The notes beneath the pieces were generated by a model, which worked only from the letters and a program-made list of their open reading frames with translations, made no database searches and was not told the DNA's origin. From Lysobacterales bacterium 15-68-25 (GTDB lineage: Bacteria > Pseudomonadota > Gammaproteobacteria > Xanthomonadales > Rhodanobacteraceae): DNA of 64,000 nt. Made by a program: the position numbers and the translations under genes. This document shows positions 51,031 to 60,520 of the stretch, piece by piece; the first letter of the stretch is position 1, and every line of letters starts with the position of its first letter. The stretch is taken from positions 1 to 64,000 of the forward strand of contig NCKB01000004.1 in the NCBI GenBank assembly GCA_002279065.1, written 5' to 3'.

Positions 51031-53253
51031 ATGTCCCCCGACGCCACCTCCACCCGGCCCGCCATCGGCGCCTCGATCCCGCGCGTGGACGGCCCGCTGA
51101 AGGTCAGCGGCCGCGCCACCTACAGCTCCGACCACCACTTCCCCGGCCTGCTCTACGCGGTGCCGGTGGGCGCAACCGTCGCCCGCGGCGAGATCGCGGC
51201 CATCGACGACTCCGTTGCCGCGGCGATGCCGGGCGTGCGCAAGGTCTACACCCGCGCCAACATCGGCACGTTCTACAAGCCCGGCAAGTCCGGGATGATC
51301 GACGAGAGCCGGCCACCGTTCGAGGACGACACCGTCCACTACTACGGCCAGTACGTGGCGCTGGTGGTGGCCGACACCTTCGAGCAGGCCACCGCCGCGG
51401 CGCGCGCGGTGAAGGTGGACTATCGCAACGTGGTCGCGCCGGACGTGCGCATGCAGCTCACGGCCGAGGAAAACCAGACCACCGACTCCGAGCGCGGCCA
51501 CGTCGATGCCGCGCTGGCGAGCGCCCCGGTGACGGTCGACCAGACCTACACCACGCCGCCGGAAACCCACAATCCGATCGAGCTGCACGCCAGCGTGGCG
51601 GTGTGGGACGGCAAAGCGTTCACGCTGTACGAGACCACCCAGTCGATCATGAACCACCGCGCGGTGATGGCGCAGATGCTTGGCGTGCCGAAGGAGAACG
51701 TGCGGATCGTCACCGAGTTCCTCGGCTCCGGCTTCGGCGGCAAGCTGTGGCCCTGGCCGCACGCCCTGCTCGCCGCCGCTGCGGCGCGCGACCTGGGCAA
51801 GCCGGTGAAGCTGGTGGTGACGCGCCAGATGATGTTCCACAACGTCGGCCATCGCACCAACACCCAGCAGCGCGTGCGGCTGGGCGCGAACCACGACGGC
51901 AAGCTGGTCGCGCTGCGCCAGGACTTCATCTACCGCACCTCGCGCATCGACGACTCCAAGGAAGACTGCGGCGAAGTCACCGCCTTCCTCTATTCCACGC
52001 CCAACCTCAAGGTCACCAGCGGCCGCGCCCGTCGCGACATCGCACCGAACACGGCCATGCGCGGTCCCGGCGCGGTGCCCGGCCTGTTCGCGATCGAGTC
52101 GGCGATGGACGAGCTGGCGCTGGCGCTGAAGATCGACCCGGTCGAGCTGCGCCTGCGCAACGAGCCGGCCATCGACGAAAGCCTCAACCTGCCGTTCTCC
52201 TCGCGCCACATGAAGGAGTGCCTGATCGAGGGCTCCAAACGCTTCGGCTGGTCGCGGCGCAATCCGGCAGTCGGTTCGATGCGCCGCGACGGCCTCGTGC
52301 TCGGCTGGGGTGTGGCGGCCTGCGCGTGGATGGCGCAGCGGCTCGACGCGGAGGTGTCGCTGCTGCTCAACGCCGACGGCAGCGTGCGCGTGGCCAGCGG
52401 CACGCAAGACATCGGCACCGGCACCTACACCATGCTGGCGCAGATGGTGGCGTACGACCTGGGCGTGCCGATCGAGCGCATCCAGGTGGTGATCGGCGAC
52501 AGCGCGCTGCCGCCGGGGCCGCTCTCCGGCGGCTCGATGGTCACCGGCTCGCTGGTGCCGGCCGTGGCACAGGCCGCGGCCAACGCGGTGCAGCAGCTGC
52601 TGGACACCGCCGCCGGCCACGGGCCGTTCGCCGGGGCAAAAGCCGAGCAGCTCGCCTTCACCGACGGCCACGTGCACCTGCGCAGCGGCACGCCGGCCGA
52701 CGGCGTACCGTTCGCCGACATCCTGAAGCAGGCGCGGCTGGCGCACGTCGAGGGCAAGGGCAAGTCGCGCAACACCTTCGGCGACAAGGAGGCGAAGAAG
52801 TTCTCCATGCACTCCTACGGCGTGCACTTCGTCGAGGTGACCTGGGAGCCGGCCATCGCGCGGCTGCGGGTCAGCCGCGTGGTCACCGCGATCGACGCCG
52901 GACGCATCCTCAATCCAATGACCGGGCGCAACCAGATCGAGGGCGCCATCGCGATGGGTGTGGGCATGGCGCTGTTCGAGGACACCCGCTACGAGCCGCT
53001 GCACGGCAAGGCGATCAACAGCAACCTGGCCGACTACATCATGACCACCCACGCCGACATGCCGGACGTGGACGTGCTGTTCCTCGACTACCCGGATACG
53101 AAGCTCAACGCACTCGGCGCCCGCGGCATCGGCGAGATCGGCCTGGCCGGCGTGGCACCGGCGATCGCCAACGCGGTGCACCACGCCACCGGCGTGCGCG
53201 TGCGCGACCTGCCGGTGAAGATCGAGGACCTGCTCGGATCGACAGCGGTCTGA
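51031..53253 (+). CDS. paoC: Aldehyde oxidoreductase molybdopterin subunit (PaoC-like)
   Basis: This 740-residue catalytic subunit has ETHNPIELHASVA, FLGSGFGGKLW and RGPGAVPGLFAIE as molybdopterin-contact segments and the base-catalyst Glu near residue 702 in RGIGEIGLAG. The length and RVDGPLKVSGRATY start match PaoC/YagR. It oxidises aldehydes in the periplasm after export with PaoA. GAGGAG lies nine bases before the ATG. Confidence 0.88.
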   Translation: MSPDATSTRPAIGASIPRVDGPLKVSGRATYSSDHHFPGLLYAVPVGATVARGEIAAIDDSVAAAMPGVRKVYTRANIGTFYKPGKSGMIDESRPPFEDDTVHYYGQYVALVVADTFEQATAAARAVKVDYRNVVAPDVRMQLTAEENQTTDSERGHVDAALASAPVTVDQTYTTPPETHNPIELHASVAVWDGKAFTLYETTQSIMNHRAVMAQMLGVPKENVRIVTEFLGSGFGGKLWPWPHALLAAAAARDLGKPVKLVVTRQMMFHNVGHRTNTQQRVRLGANHDGKLVALRQDFIYRTSRIDDSKEDCGEVTAFLYSTPNLKVTSGRARRDIAPNTAMRGPGAVPGLFAIESAMDELALALKIDPVELRLRNEPAIDESLNLPFSSRHMKECLIEGSKRFGWSRRNPAVGSMRRDGLVLGWGVAACAWMAQRLDAEVSLLLNADGSVRVASGTQDIGTGTYTMLAQMVAYDLGVPIERIQVVIGDSALPPGPLSGGSMVTGSLVPAVAQAAANAVQQLLDTAAGHGPFAGAKAEQLAFTDGHVHLRSGTPADGVPFADILKQARLAHVEGKGKSRNTFGDKEAKKFSMHSYGVHFVEVTWEPAIARLRVSRVVTAIDAGRILNPMTGRNQIEGAIAMGVGMALFEDTRYEPLHGKAINSNLADYIMTTHADMPDVDVLFLDYPDTKLNALGARGIGEIGLAGVAPAIANAVHHATGVRVRDLPVKIEDLLGSTAV

Positions 53254-53337
53254 CACCGGCTCACGGACGCGGCCAACATCCCCGTACTTCCACCAGGACC
53301 ACTGCTTGATGCCTGTCCCGACCGGTTCCGCCCCGCG

Positions 53338-54432
53338 ATGAATTCGCCGCACGAACTGGCCCTGCTGATCGATGCCCTGTGCACGCTGCACGGCGAGCCC
53401 CGGCCGCGCGCCGCGCTCGCCACGCTCACCCGCACGCGCGGCTCCACCTTCCGCCGCCCCGGCACCCACATGCTGGTGCACGAGGACGGCCGGGTGGTCT
53501 GCGAACTGTCCGGAGGCTGCCCGCAGCGCGACATCGAGCGACAGGTCCTCGAAGCCATCGCCAGCGGTCAGCCACGCCGGATCCGCTACAACAGCGAGTC
53601 CGGGCTGGATGTGCTGATCGAAATGGGCTGCGGTGGCGAACTGGAGGTCCTCATCGAACCACTGCCGTCGCCGGGCGCCATCGACTTTGCCGGGGAACTG
53701 GCGCGGTGCATGGCATCGCGCGAAAGCGTCCGGCTGGCCACCCTGTTCGCCGTGGACGACCAGGTGATCGTTCCCCGGCGACTGCTCTGGAGCGACGCAA
53801 AGGTGCGCTTCGACGGCACCGGCGACGCTGTCCTCGGCGACGCCATGACCGCTGCCTGCGCGGGCTGGCCGGGACGCGGGGCGGGCACGCTGCAGCTTCC
53901 CTCGCCGCACGGCAGGCTCGACGTGCTGGTCGAAGCGGTCGAGCCGCCGCATGCGCTGGTGGTGATCGGCAGCAGCGCCGCCGCACGTGCCCTGCTCCCG
54001 CTGTCGATCGCACTCGGATGGCGCACCACCCTGGTCGACCACGATCCGGAGCGGTTGCGCCGCCACGAACCGCTGCCGGGCCTGCGCACGGTGTGCACGG
54101 TCCCGGAGCGGCTCCGCGACGCGCTGGTGCTGGACCGGCACACCTCGGTGGTGGTGATGACCCACAACCTGGAGCTGGACATCACCTGGCTGGCGGCCCT
54201 GCGCGGCGTGCCGGTCGCCTATGCCGGCGCGCTCGGCTCGCGCGAGCGGGTCGCCCGCATGCGCGGTGCGCAGGCGCTGGCCGGGCTGCGCCTGCATGCG
54301 CCGGCCGGGCTGGACATCGGCTCGGAGACGCCGGAAGAGATCGCCCTCGCGGTGGCCGCCGAGATCATGGCCGTGCTCAACGGTCGCGACGGCGGGCCGC
54401 TGCGCGACAACGACGGGGCGATCCACGGATGA
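53338..54432 (+). CDS. XdhC/PaoD-type molybdoenzyme maturation factor
   Basis: This 364-residue XdhC-family chaperone binds the molybdenum cofactor and inserts it into the apo-enzyme. It has RTRGSTFRRPGTHMLV, LSGGCPQRDIERQVLE, and a C-terminal Rossmann part (ALVVIGSSAAARALLPL) with VAYAGALGSRERVARM. As the gene follows the oxidoreductase subunits it probably serves that enzyme, like PaoD. It ends with an ATGA overlap to the next gene. Confidence 0.85.
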   Translation: MNSPHELALLIDALCTLHGEPRPRAALATLTRTRGSTFRRPGTHMLVHEDGRVVCELSGGCPQRDIERQVLEAIASGQPRRIRYNSESGLDVLIEMGCGGELEVLIEPLPSPGAIDFAGELARCMASRESVRLATLFAVDDQVIVPRRLLWSDAKVRFDGTGDAVLGDAMTAACAGWPGRGAGTLQLPSPHGRLDVLVEAVEPPHALVVIGSSAAARALLPLSIALGWRTTLVDHDPERLRRHEPLPGLRTVCTVPERLRDALVLDRHTSVVVMTHNLELDITWLAALRGVPVAYAGALGSRERVARMRGAQALAGLRLHAPAGLDIGSETPEEIALAVAAEIMAVLNGRDGGPLRDNDGAIHG

Positions 54433-55061
54433 ACTCCGCCGACGGCACGCCGGTGATCCTGCTGCTGGCCGCCGGCGAAGGCGCCCGCTTCGGCGGCATC
54501 AAGCAGCTGGCCGAGGTCGACGGCGAACCGATGATCCGTCGCAGCGCCCGCCAGGCGCTGGCCTGCGGCGTACCGGTGCGGGTGCTGCTAGGTGCCCATG
54601 CCGACGCGGTGGCGCCGGTGCTGGCCGACCTGCCGCTCGAAGTGCAGGTCCATTCGGACTGGTCGCGGGGCATGGGCGATACGCTGGCTGCCGGCGTGCG
54701 CGGCCTGCAGGCGCGGCATCCACACGCCAGCGGCGTGCTGGTGGCGCTGGCCGACCAGCCCCGGATCGGCCAGCGGTTGCTGCCCGCGCTGCTTGAGGCC
54801 CACGCCCGGTCGCCACGGGGGATCATCGCCACCGCCCTCGACGGCCGCGCCGGACCGCCCGCCCTGTTCCCCCGCGACGACTTCGCCGCGCTCGCCGCGC
54901 TCACCGGTGCGCACGGCGCCCGCGTGCTGCTGCAGCGCGAGGCCGCCCGCGTGACCCTGCTCGACCCGCACGACCACGACGCCGACCTGCTCGACATCGA
55001 CACGCCGGCCGACCTGGCCCGGGCCAGCCACCCTCCCGCCGACGCGACGGACCGCCCATGA
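54429..55061 (+). CDS. mocA: Molybdenum cofactor cytidylyltransferase (MocA-like)
   Basis: This 210-residue nucleotidyltransferase has the LLLAAGEGARFGGIKQLAEVDGEP loop, in which the Lys replaces the MobA GMD-type pattern, a hallmark of MocA/NTP_transf_3 proteins. LADQPRIGQRLLPALL is the metal-binding part. It joins CMP to molybdopterin to form the dinucleotide cofactor needed by Pao-type enzymes. Its ATG overlaps the XdhC stop and its stop overlaps the MFS gene start (ATGA both times). Confidence 0.82.
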   Translation: MNSADGTPVILLLAAGEGARFGGIKQLAEVDGEPMIRRSARQALACGVPVRVLLGAHADAVAPVLADLPLEVQVHSDWSRGMGDTLAAGVRGLQARHPHASGVLVALADQPRIGQRLLPALLEAHARSPRGIIATALDGRAGPPALFPRDDFAALAALTGAHGARVLLQREAARVTLLDPHDHDADLLDIDTPADLARASHPPADATDRP

Positions 55062-56290
55062 ACGCCGAACCGACGCCGCCCACCGCCCACCACTGGTTGA
55101 ACCGCACCGTCGCCGGCGCCGGCATCACCAGTGCGCTGGGCGACTTCTGCTACGAGACGACGACGGTGATCCTGCCCGGCTTCCTCGCCGTGCTCGGCGT
55201 CCCGGCCGCGGCGCTGGGGCTGATCGAGGGCGCGGCCGACGCGCTGGCCAGTTTCACCAAGATGGTCGCCGGCCACGTGGCCGACCGGCTGGGCCACCGC
55301 AAGGCGCTGGTGGTCGCCGGCTACGCACTGACGCCCGTCGGCCAGGCATTGATCGCACTGGCGGCGGGCTGGCCGCTGCTGCTCGCCGGCCGGCTGCTGT
55401 CCTGGTTCGGCAAGGGCCTGCGCGGGCCGTTGCGCGACGCCATCGTGGTGCAGGCGGTGAGCGAGGCCACCCGCGGCCGCGCCTTCGGCTTCCATCGGGC
55501 TGCCGACACGCTGGGCGCAGTGGCCGGTCCGTTGCTCGGCGTGGCCCTGCTCGGCTGGGCGCGCGGACTGAACGGCGCGGACGCGGCCTGGCCGTTCCGG
55601 CTGGTGCTGTGGCTGTCGCTGGTCCCGGGGGTGCTGGCGGTGCTGGCGTTCCTGCTGCTGGTGCGCGATCCGGGCGAGTCGCCCAATCCCGGGCTGCGCC
55701 TGATGCGCTCGCTGCGCGAACTGCCGGCCAGCTTCAAGCGCTACCTCGGCGCGGTCGGCCTGTTCGGCGTCGGCGACTTCTCGCACAGCCTGCTGATCCT
55801 CGCCGCGACCACCCTGCTGGCGCCGTCGCTCGGACTGGTGCAGGCCGCGCAGGTGGCCGGCCTGCTGTACGTGGGCCGCAACGTGGTGCAGGTGCTGGCT
55901 TCGTTTCCCATCGGCGCCCTGGCCGACCGCGTGGGTCACCGGCCGGTGCTGGTCGCCGGCTATGCGCTGGGGGCATTGACCGCGCTGCTGATGGCGGTGG
56001 CGGTCGCGCGACAAGTGCACAGCGTGGCGCTGCTCGCCGGGGTGTTCGTGGTGGCCGGGCTCTACACCGCGGTGCAGGAGGCGCTGGAATCGACCGTCAC
56101 CGCCTCGATGGTGCCGGCCGACCGGCTGTCCACCAGCTACGGCGCGCTGGGTACGGTGAACGGCGTGGCCAAGTTCGTCTCCAGCGCGGCGGTGGGGCTG
56201 GCCTGGAGCCTGCACTCGCCCGCCGCCGGCTTCGCACTCGCCGCCGGCCTGATGCTGGCCGGCACGCTGGCGATGCTGCGCGCACGCTGA
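55058..56290 (+). CDS. MFS transporter in the molybdenum operon
   Basis: This 410-residue protein has about twelve membrane segments and MFS features: GHVADRLGHRKALVV in the helix 2-3 loop and GALADRVGHRPVLVA in the second half. GKGLRGPLRDAIVVQAV and GRAFGFHRAADTLGAV are typical of an uncharacterised drug/metabolite branch. Overlap with mocA suggests co-expression with the aldehyde oxidoreductase; it may export an aldehyde or acid, but the substrate is unknown. Confidence 0.8.
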   Translation: MNAEPTPPTAHHWLNRTVAGAGITSALGDFCYETTTVILPGFLAVLGVPAAALGLIEGAADALASFTKMVAGHVADRLGHRKALVVAGYALTPVGQALIALAAGWPLLLAGRLLSWFGKGLRGPLRDAIVVQAVSEATRGRAFGFHRAADTLGAVAGPLLGVALLGWARGLNGADAAWPFRLVLWLSLVPGVLAVLAFLLLVRDPGESPNPGLRLMRSLRELPASFKRYLGAVGLFGVGDFSHSLLILAATTLLAPSLGLVQAAQVAGLLYVGRNVVQVLASFPIGALADRVGHRPVLVAGYALGALTALLMAVAVARQVHSVALLAGVFVVAGLYTAVQEALESTVTASMVPADRLSTSYGALGTVNGVAKFVSSAAVGLAWSLHSPAAGFALAAGLMLAGTLAMLRAR

Positions 56291-56319
56291 GTCGGGGCGG
56301 TTGTCCGGCGGGCGGATTC

Positions 56320-56347
56320 ATCGTTATATAGCCAGGTTAATAACGAA
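56320..56347. promoter_or_regulatory. ModE operator before modABC
   Basis: ATCGTTATATA (56320-56330), six spacer bases and TTAATAACGAA (56337-56347) form an imperfect dyad that closely follows the known ModE box (ATCGNTATATA, six bases, TATATAACGAT). It ends 13 bases before the modA ATG, so it overlaps the promoter or leader and should mediate repression by ModE-molybdate. Confidence 0.88.
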
Positions 56348-56360
56348 GCCCGGCAGCCCC

Positions 56361-57119
56361 ATGCGCGCACCGCTATTCCGACGTTTCGCCGCCCTGGCCG
56401 TGGCGCTTGCCGCCATCGGCACGGCCCGCGCGGACGACCTCGTGGTGTCGGCCGCCTCCAGCCTCACCAACGCCTTCCAGTCGATCGCCAAAGGCTACGA
56501 AGCCGCGCACCCCGGCACCCACGTGGTGCTGAACTTCGCATCCTCCGACACCCTGCTGCGGCAGATCGTCAACGGAGCGCCCGCCGACGTGTATGCCTCG
56601 GCCGACCAGGTGGCGATGGATCGCGCGCAGTCGCAGGGCGCCATCGTGCCGGGCACGCGGGTCGACTTCGCCGGCAACCAGCTGGTGGTGATCGTGCCCG
56701 TCGGCACGCGTACCCGCGTCGCGGCGCTGGGCGATCTGACCGATCCGGAGTTCCGGCGCATCACCTGGGGCGACCCGGCCTCGGTGCCGGTAGGCCGCTA
56801 CACGCAGCGCGTGCTGCAGGACGCCGGTCTCGCCGCCCGGTTGGCACCGCGCGCCGTGCTCGCGCAGAACGTGCGGCAATGCCTGGACTACGTCGAGCGC
56901 GACGAGGTCGACGCCGGCTTCGTCTATGCCACCGATGCCGCCATCGCCGGCAGCAAGGTGAAGGTGGCCCTGCGCCTGCCCTCGCCCACGCCGATCACCT
57001 ATCCCATCGCGGTCGTCGCCGGCTCCCGACATGCCGCCCAGGCCCAGGCTTTCATCGACTACGTGCGTTCCGCCGCGGGCCGGCAGCAGCTGGCGAGCTA
57101 CGGCTTCCTGGCGCCCTGA
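56361..57119 (+). CDS. modA: Molybdate-binding periplasmic protein ModA
   Basis: This 252-residue ABC solute-binding protein has a signal peptide (1-24, ending TARA). LVVSAASSLTNAFQSIA holds the Ser that binds the oxyanion, FASSDTLLRQIVNGAPADVYASAD the next contacts, and DAGFVYATDA the C-terminal domain. It delivers molybdate to ModBC encoded directly after it. The ATG at 56361 gives the proper signal peptide. Confidence 0.92.
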   Translation: MRAPLFRRFAALAVALAAIGTARADDLVVSAASSLTNAFQSIAKGYEAAHPGTHVVLNFASSDTLLRQIVNGAPADVYASADQVAMDRAQSQGAIVPGTRVDFAGNQLVVIVPVGTRTRVAALGDLTDPEFRRITWGDPASVPVGRYTQRVLQDAGLAARLAPRAVLAQNVRQCLDYVERDEVDAGFVYATDAAIAGSKVKVALRLPSPTPITYPIAVVAGSRHAAQAQAFIDYVRSAAGRQQLASYGFLAP

Positions 57120-57123
57120 CATC

Positions 57124-57801
57124 GTGCGTCCGGAGATCTGGCAGCCGCTGCTGCTGTCGCTGAAGGTCGCGCTGTGGGCGACCGGCATCAACCTGGTGCT
57201 CGGTGTCGCGGTGGCCTACGGGCTGTCGCGCTGGCGCTCGCGCTTCAACGCCACCGTGGACGCCCTGCTCACCCTGCCGCTGGTGCTGCCGCCCACCGTG
57301 CTGGGCTATTACCTGCTGGTGCTGCTCGGGCGACGCGGGGTCATCGGCGGCTGGCTCGACGACCTGGGCCTCAATCCCGTGTTCACCTGGCAGGGGGCGG
57401 TGATCGCCGCCACGCTGGCGGCTTTCCCGCTGGTGCACAAGGCGGCGCGGGCGGCATTCGAGGGCGTGGACGCACAGCTGGAAGACGCCGCGCGGGTGCT
57501 CGGCCTGAAGCCACTGGCGGTGTTCGTGCGGGTGTCGCTGCCGCTGGCGGCGCGCGGCATCGTGGCCGGCGCCCTGCTCGCGTTTGCCCGCGCGCTGGGC
57601 GAGTTCGGCGCCACGTTGATGATCGCCGGCAACCTGCCCGGCCGCACCCAGACGCTGTCGGTGGCGATCTATTCGGCGATCGAGGCCGGCGACGACGCCG
57701 GTGCCAACGTGCTGGTGCTGGTCGCCTCGGCCACCTGCGTGGTGGCCCTGCTGGTCGCCAGCCGGCTGACCCGCGAGCGCACGCCGCGGAGGGCCGCCTG
57801 A
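57124..57801 (+). CDS. modB: Molybdate ABC transporter permease ModB
   Basis: This 225-residue permease has five to six membrane segments, LPLVLPPTVLGYYLL near the N-terminus, and the EAA loop motif EDAARVLGLKPLAVFVRVSLPLA that contacts ModC. The length matches ModB. It starts with GTG four bases after modA and overlaps modC by one base. Confidence 0.92.
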   Translation: MRPEIWQPLLLSLKVALWATGINLVLGVAVAYGLSRWRSRFNATVDALLTLPLVLPPTVLGYYLLVLLGRRGVIGGWLDDLGLNPVFTWQGAVIAATLAAFPLVHKAARAAFEGVDAQLEDAARVLGLKPLAVFVRVSLPLAARGIVAGALLAFARALGEFGATLMIAGNLPGRTQTLSVAIYSAIEAGDDAGANVLVLVASATCVVALLVASRLTRERTPRRAA

Positions 57802-58481
57802 TGCGCCTGGACATCGCCATCCAGCGGCACCTCGACGACCCGCAGCGTCCGTTCGCACTGGACGTGGCGTTCCGTTCGAACGTCGGGCGGCTGGTGCTGT
57901 TCGGCCCCTCGGGCGCCGGCAAGAGCCTCACCCTGCGCGCCATCGCCGGCCTGTTGCGCCCGGACCGTGGCCACGTCACGGTATCCGGCCGCACCCTGTT
58001 CGACGATTTCCGCGGCGTCGACGTGCCGGCGCGGGAGCGCCACGTCGGCTACGTGTTCCAGGACTACGCGCTGTTTCCCCACCTGACGGTGGCGCAGAAC
58101 GTCGCGTTCGGCCTGCGGACGGGCTTATGCAACCCGTCGCGGCGGCGCCTGCCCGACGCCGCCCGCCACTGGATGGAGGTCTTCGAGATCGACGACCTGG
58201 CCGGCCGCCACCCTTCGCAGCTCTCCGGTGGCCAGCGCCAGCGCGTCGCGCTGGCCCGCGCGCTGGCGCCGGAACCGCAGCTGCTGCTGCTCGACGAGCC
58301 GTTCGCGGCGCTGGACACCGCGCTGCGCAGCCGGCTGCGCGACAGCCTGGTCGCGCTGCAGGAGCGGCTGGGGCTGCAGATGCTGGTGATCACGCACGAC
58401 CCGGCCGACGTGGAAGCACTCGGGCAGCAGGTGCTGGAGATCCGGGACGGGCGCATCCACGGGGATGCGCGATCCGGCTGA
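57801..58481 (+). CDS. modC: Molybdate ABC transporter ATPase ModC, short form
   Basis: This 226-residue ATPase has Walker A GPSGAGKS (about 35-42), Q-loop FQDYALFPHL, signature LSGGQRQR near 141, Walker B LLLLDEPFAALD and the switch His in ITHDPADV. Most ModC proteins have about 350 residues because of a C-terminal molybdate-binding TOBE domain; here that part is absent. Control by molybdate may depend on ModE alone. It is convergent with modE, six bases apart. Confidence 0.9.
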   Translation: MRLDIAIQRHLDDPQRPFALDVAFRSNVGRLVLFGPSGAGKSLTLRAIAGLLRPDRGHVTVSGRTLFDDFRGVDVPARERHVGYVFQDYALFPHLTVAQNVAFGLRTGLCNPSRRRLPDAARHWMEVFEIDDLAGRHPSQLSGGQRQRVALARALAPEPQLLLLDEPFAALDTALRSRLRDSLVALQERLGLQMLVITHDPADVEALGQQVLEIRDGRIHGDARSG

Positions 58482-58487
58482 TGCCCT

Positions 58488-59282
58488 TTAGCCGGTGGTG
58501 CCCAGCAGCACGCCGGACGCCTCGATCAGCGCCTGCACCGGCCGCCCTTCGGCCAGTTGCAGCGCATCGATCCGGTCGGGCGGCACCACCGCGACCAGCA
58601 CGCCACCACCGTCCAGTTCGAGCCGCACCTCGGCGTCCGCCGCATCGCGATGGATCGCGACGACGGTGCCGGCCAGGCGGTTCCCGGCGTCGGAGTCGTC
58701 ATCGCTTCGCGCCAGCGCCACCGCCGAGGCCTTGATCAGGGCGATCGCTTCGCTGCCCATGGCCAGCCCCAGGTCGCGCGTGCTCTGCCGGGTGATGCTG
58801 GCGGTCAGTCGCTGGCCGCCGGACAGTCTCAGCTCGACGACGTCGTTGACCTTGCCCGAGCGCACGCCGACCACGGTGGCGGCCAGCTGGTTGCGCGCGC
58901 TGGTGCGCAACGCGAAGCGACGCATCAGCTGCAGGTCGCGCAGCGAAGCCTCGCCCAGCGCACCGAGCCGGGCCACGTAGCGCGCGTGCTCGTCGGCCAT
59001 CGCACGGAACACCTCGACCAGCCGCTGGCCGCGCGGCGTGAGCGTGGTGCCGCCACCGCGGCGACCGCCGGCGGCGCGCACCACCAGTGGCTCGTCGGCG
59101 AGATTGTTCATCGCGTCGATGGCATCCCAGGCGCCCTTGTAGCTCATACCTACCGCACGGGCCGCGGCGCTGATGCTGCCGGTTTCGCCGATCGCCGCCA
59201 GCAGCTCGATGCGCTCCGGCCCGCCGAGCGGGCGGTCGCCGGCATGCAGCGAGAGTGCCCCCTTGAGTTCGAAGCTGGCCAT
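58488..59282 (-). CDS. modE: Molybdate-responsive regulator ModE
   Basis: This 264-residue protein has an N-terminal winged helix (about 20-110) with AAIGETGSISAAARAVGMSYKGAWDAID, the typical ModE/LysR-like motif, and two C-terminal TOBE/Mop molybdate-binding domains (about 130-195, SARNQLAATVVGV, and 200-264, GNRLAGTVVAI). With molybdate bound it represses modABC through the box found upstream of modA. GAGGAC is next to the ATG. Confidence 0.92.
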   Translation of the reverse strand: MASFELKGALSLHAGDRPLGGPERIELLAAIGETGSISAAARAVGMSYKGAWDAIDAMNNLADEPLVVRAAGGRRGGGTTLTPRGQRLVEVFRAMADEHARYVARLGALGEASLRDLQLMRRFALRTSARNQLAATVVGVRSGKVNDVVELRLSGGQRLTASITRQSTRDLGLAMGSEAIALIKASAVALARSDDDSDAGNRLAGTVVAIHRDAADAEVRLELDGGGVLVAVVPPDRIDALQLAEGRPVQALIEASGVLLGTTG

Positions 59283-59367
59283 GTGTCCTCGTATTGCCGG
59301 GCGATGCCCGATGGAGTCTAGCCGCAAGCCGGACGCCCGCCGCGCGTGCCGGCGTCGGCCACGGGCG

Positions 59368-60402
59368 TCATCCGGGAGCGCGGATCGCGCGCGAGAAATC
59401 CTCGTCCGGACCGACACGCAGGGCCTTCTCCGTGATGCGCGCATGGGCACGCTGCACGTCCTCCGGCTCGCGGGTGTCGATGGCGTCGTGGTCGCGCAGG
59501 TAACCCTGCAGGTGGCCGGTGAGCAGCAGGCGGATGTCCATCGGCAGGCCGGGATTGATCTGCCGCGCCATGCGGTACACCAGCGTGGTGCAGTTGGAGG
59601 TCACCGTGTTGTAGAAGGCCGGCCGCTGGGCGAGCTGGTTGGCCGCCTCGACGTAGGCGAGGAACAGCCGGCGCATCGTCGGCCGCTCCAGCGTCATCGG
59701 ATAGAGATAATCGTCCTCGCCGCGCACGTTGGTGCGCACACGCACGATGTCGTTCTCCTCGGCCGCCACCAGCACCGTCTCGAACTGCTTGAAGAACCCG
59801 CCGATGCTGGAGAACGCCTCGCCGCGCTTCTTGCGGATCTCCACCGAGAACACCACGTGGCGGCCGTCGTCGAAGCCGAACGAGATCATCGCGTGGGCGA
59901 TCGCCCGGCTGCCCCAGTACGACAGGATCGCGTCGGCCGAGACCAGCCGGTCCAGGTCGTAGCTGCGGGTCTCCCAGCGAATGTCGTAGTCGTCGTCGCG
60001 GCGCCAGGTGAAGTCGCGCACGTTGACCAGGGTGACCCGGTTGCCGTGCACCTCGCCGCCCAGCAGGCGCGCCACGTCGTCGGCCCAGACGCGGTCGTGG
60101 CTCGGCCGGATCGAACTCCACCAGGCCAGCAGCACGGCAAAGGCGACCAGGTAGATCGCGAGCGGCCAGCCGCTGCGCCGGACGATCGCCAGGGCGAACA
60201 CACCGAGCACCAGCAGCGACCACAGCGCGCTGCCCAGGCCCCGCACGATCGTGCCCCCGGGCAGCTGGTACCACAGCGCCAGCGTGCCCCATGCGCCGCT
60301 CAGCACCATCACCAGGCCGGCGAACACCGTGACCGCGGCGTGCACGATGCGCGGCAACCTTGGCGTGCGCGGTGCCGGGGCGGTCTGCGGTGATTCGATC
60401 AT
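59368..60402 (-). CDS. DUF4105 inner-membrane protein
   Basis: This 344-residue protein has two or three N-terminal membrane segments (about 25-45, 55-75, 80-96) and a large periplasmic part with the DUF4105 pattern: VTLVNVRDFTWRRDDDY, WGSRAIAHAMISFGF and TSNCTTLVYRMARQ. The conserved NC and His positions look enzyme-like, resembling papain-type folds. The function is unknown. It precedes no obvious partner and is not linked to the molybdenum genes by overlap. Confidence 0.75.
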   Translation of the reverse strand: MIESPQTAPAPRTPRLPRIVHAAVTVFAGLVMVLSGAWGTLALWYQLPGGTIVRGLGSALWSLLVLGVFALAIVRRSGWPLAIYLVAFAVLLAWWSSIRPSHDRVWADDVARLLGGEVHGNRVTLVNVRDFTWRRDDDYDIRWETRSYDLDRLVSADAILSYWGSRAIAHAMISFGFDDGRHVVFSVEIRKKRGEAFSSIGGFFKQFETVLVAAEENDIVRVRTNVRGEDDYLYPMTLERPTMRRLFLAYVEAANQLAQRPAFYNTVTSNCTTLVYRMARQINPGLPMDIRLLLTGHLQGYLRDHDAIDTREPEDVQRAHARITEKALRVGPDEDFSRAIRAPG

Positions 60403-60520
60403 GCCGGCAGTCTAGTGCCTCGCCCGTTACCCCTGGCCCAGGAGGCACCGGGAGGTGACGGGAGTCCTGCACGCGGAAGCCACGACCCGCAGGACGAGCG
60501 CACCGCATGCGAGGACGGGC

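Noticed and set aside
50791-54426. Minus-strand frame of about 1200 codons across paoC and the XdhC-like gene
   Set aside because: It spans three real genes with correct motifs and has low-complexity His/Ala/Arg-rich composition.
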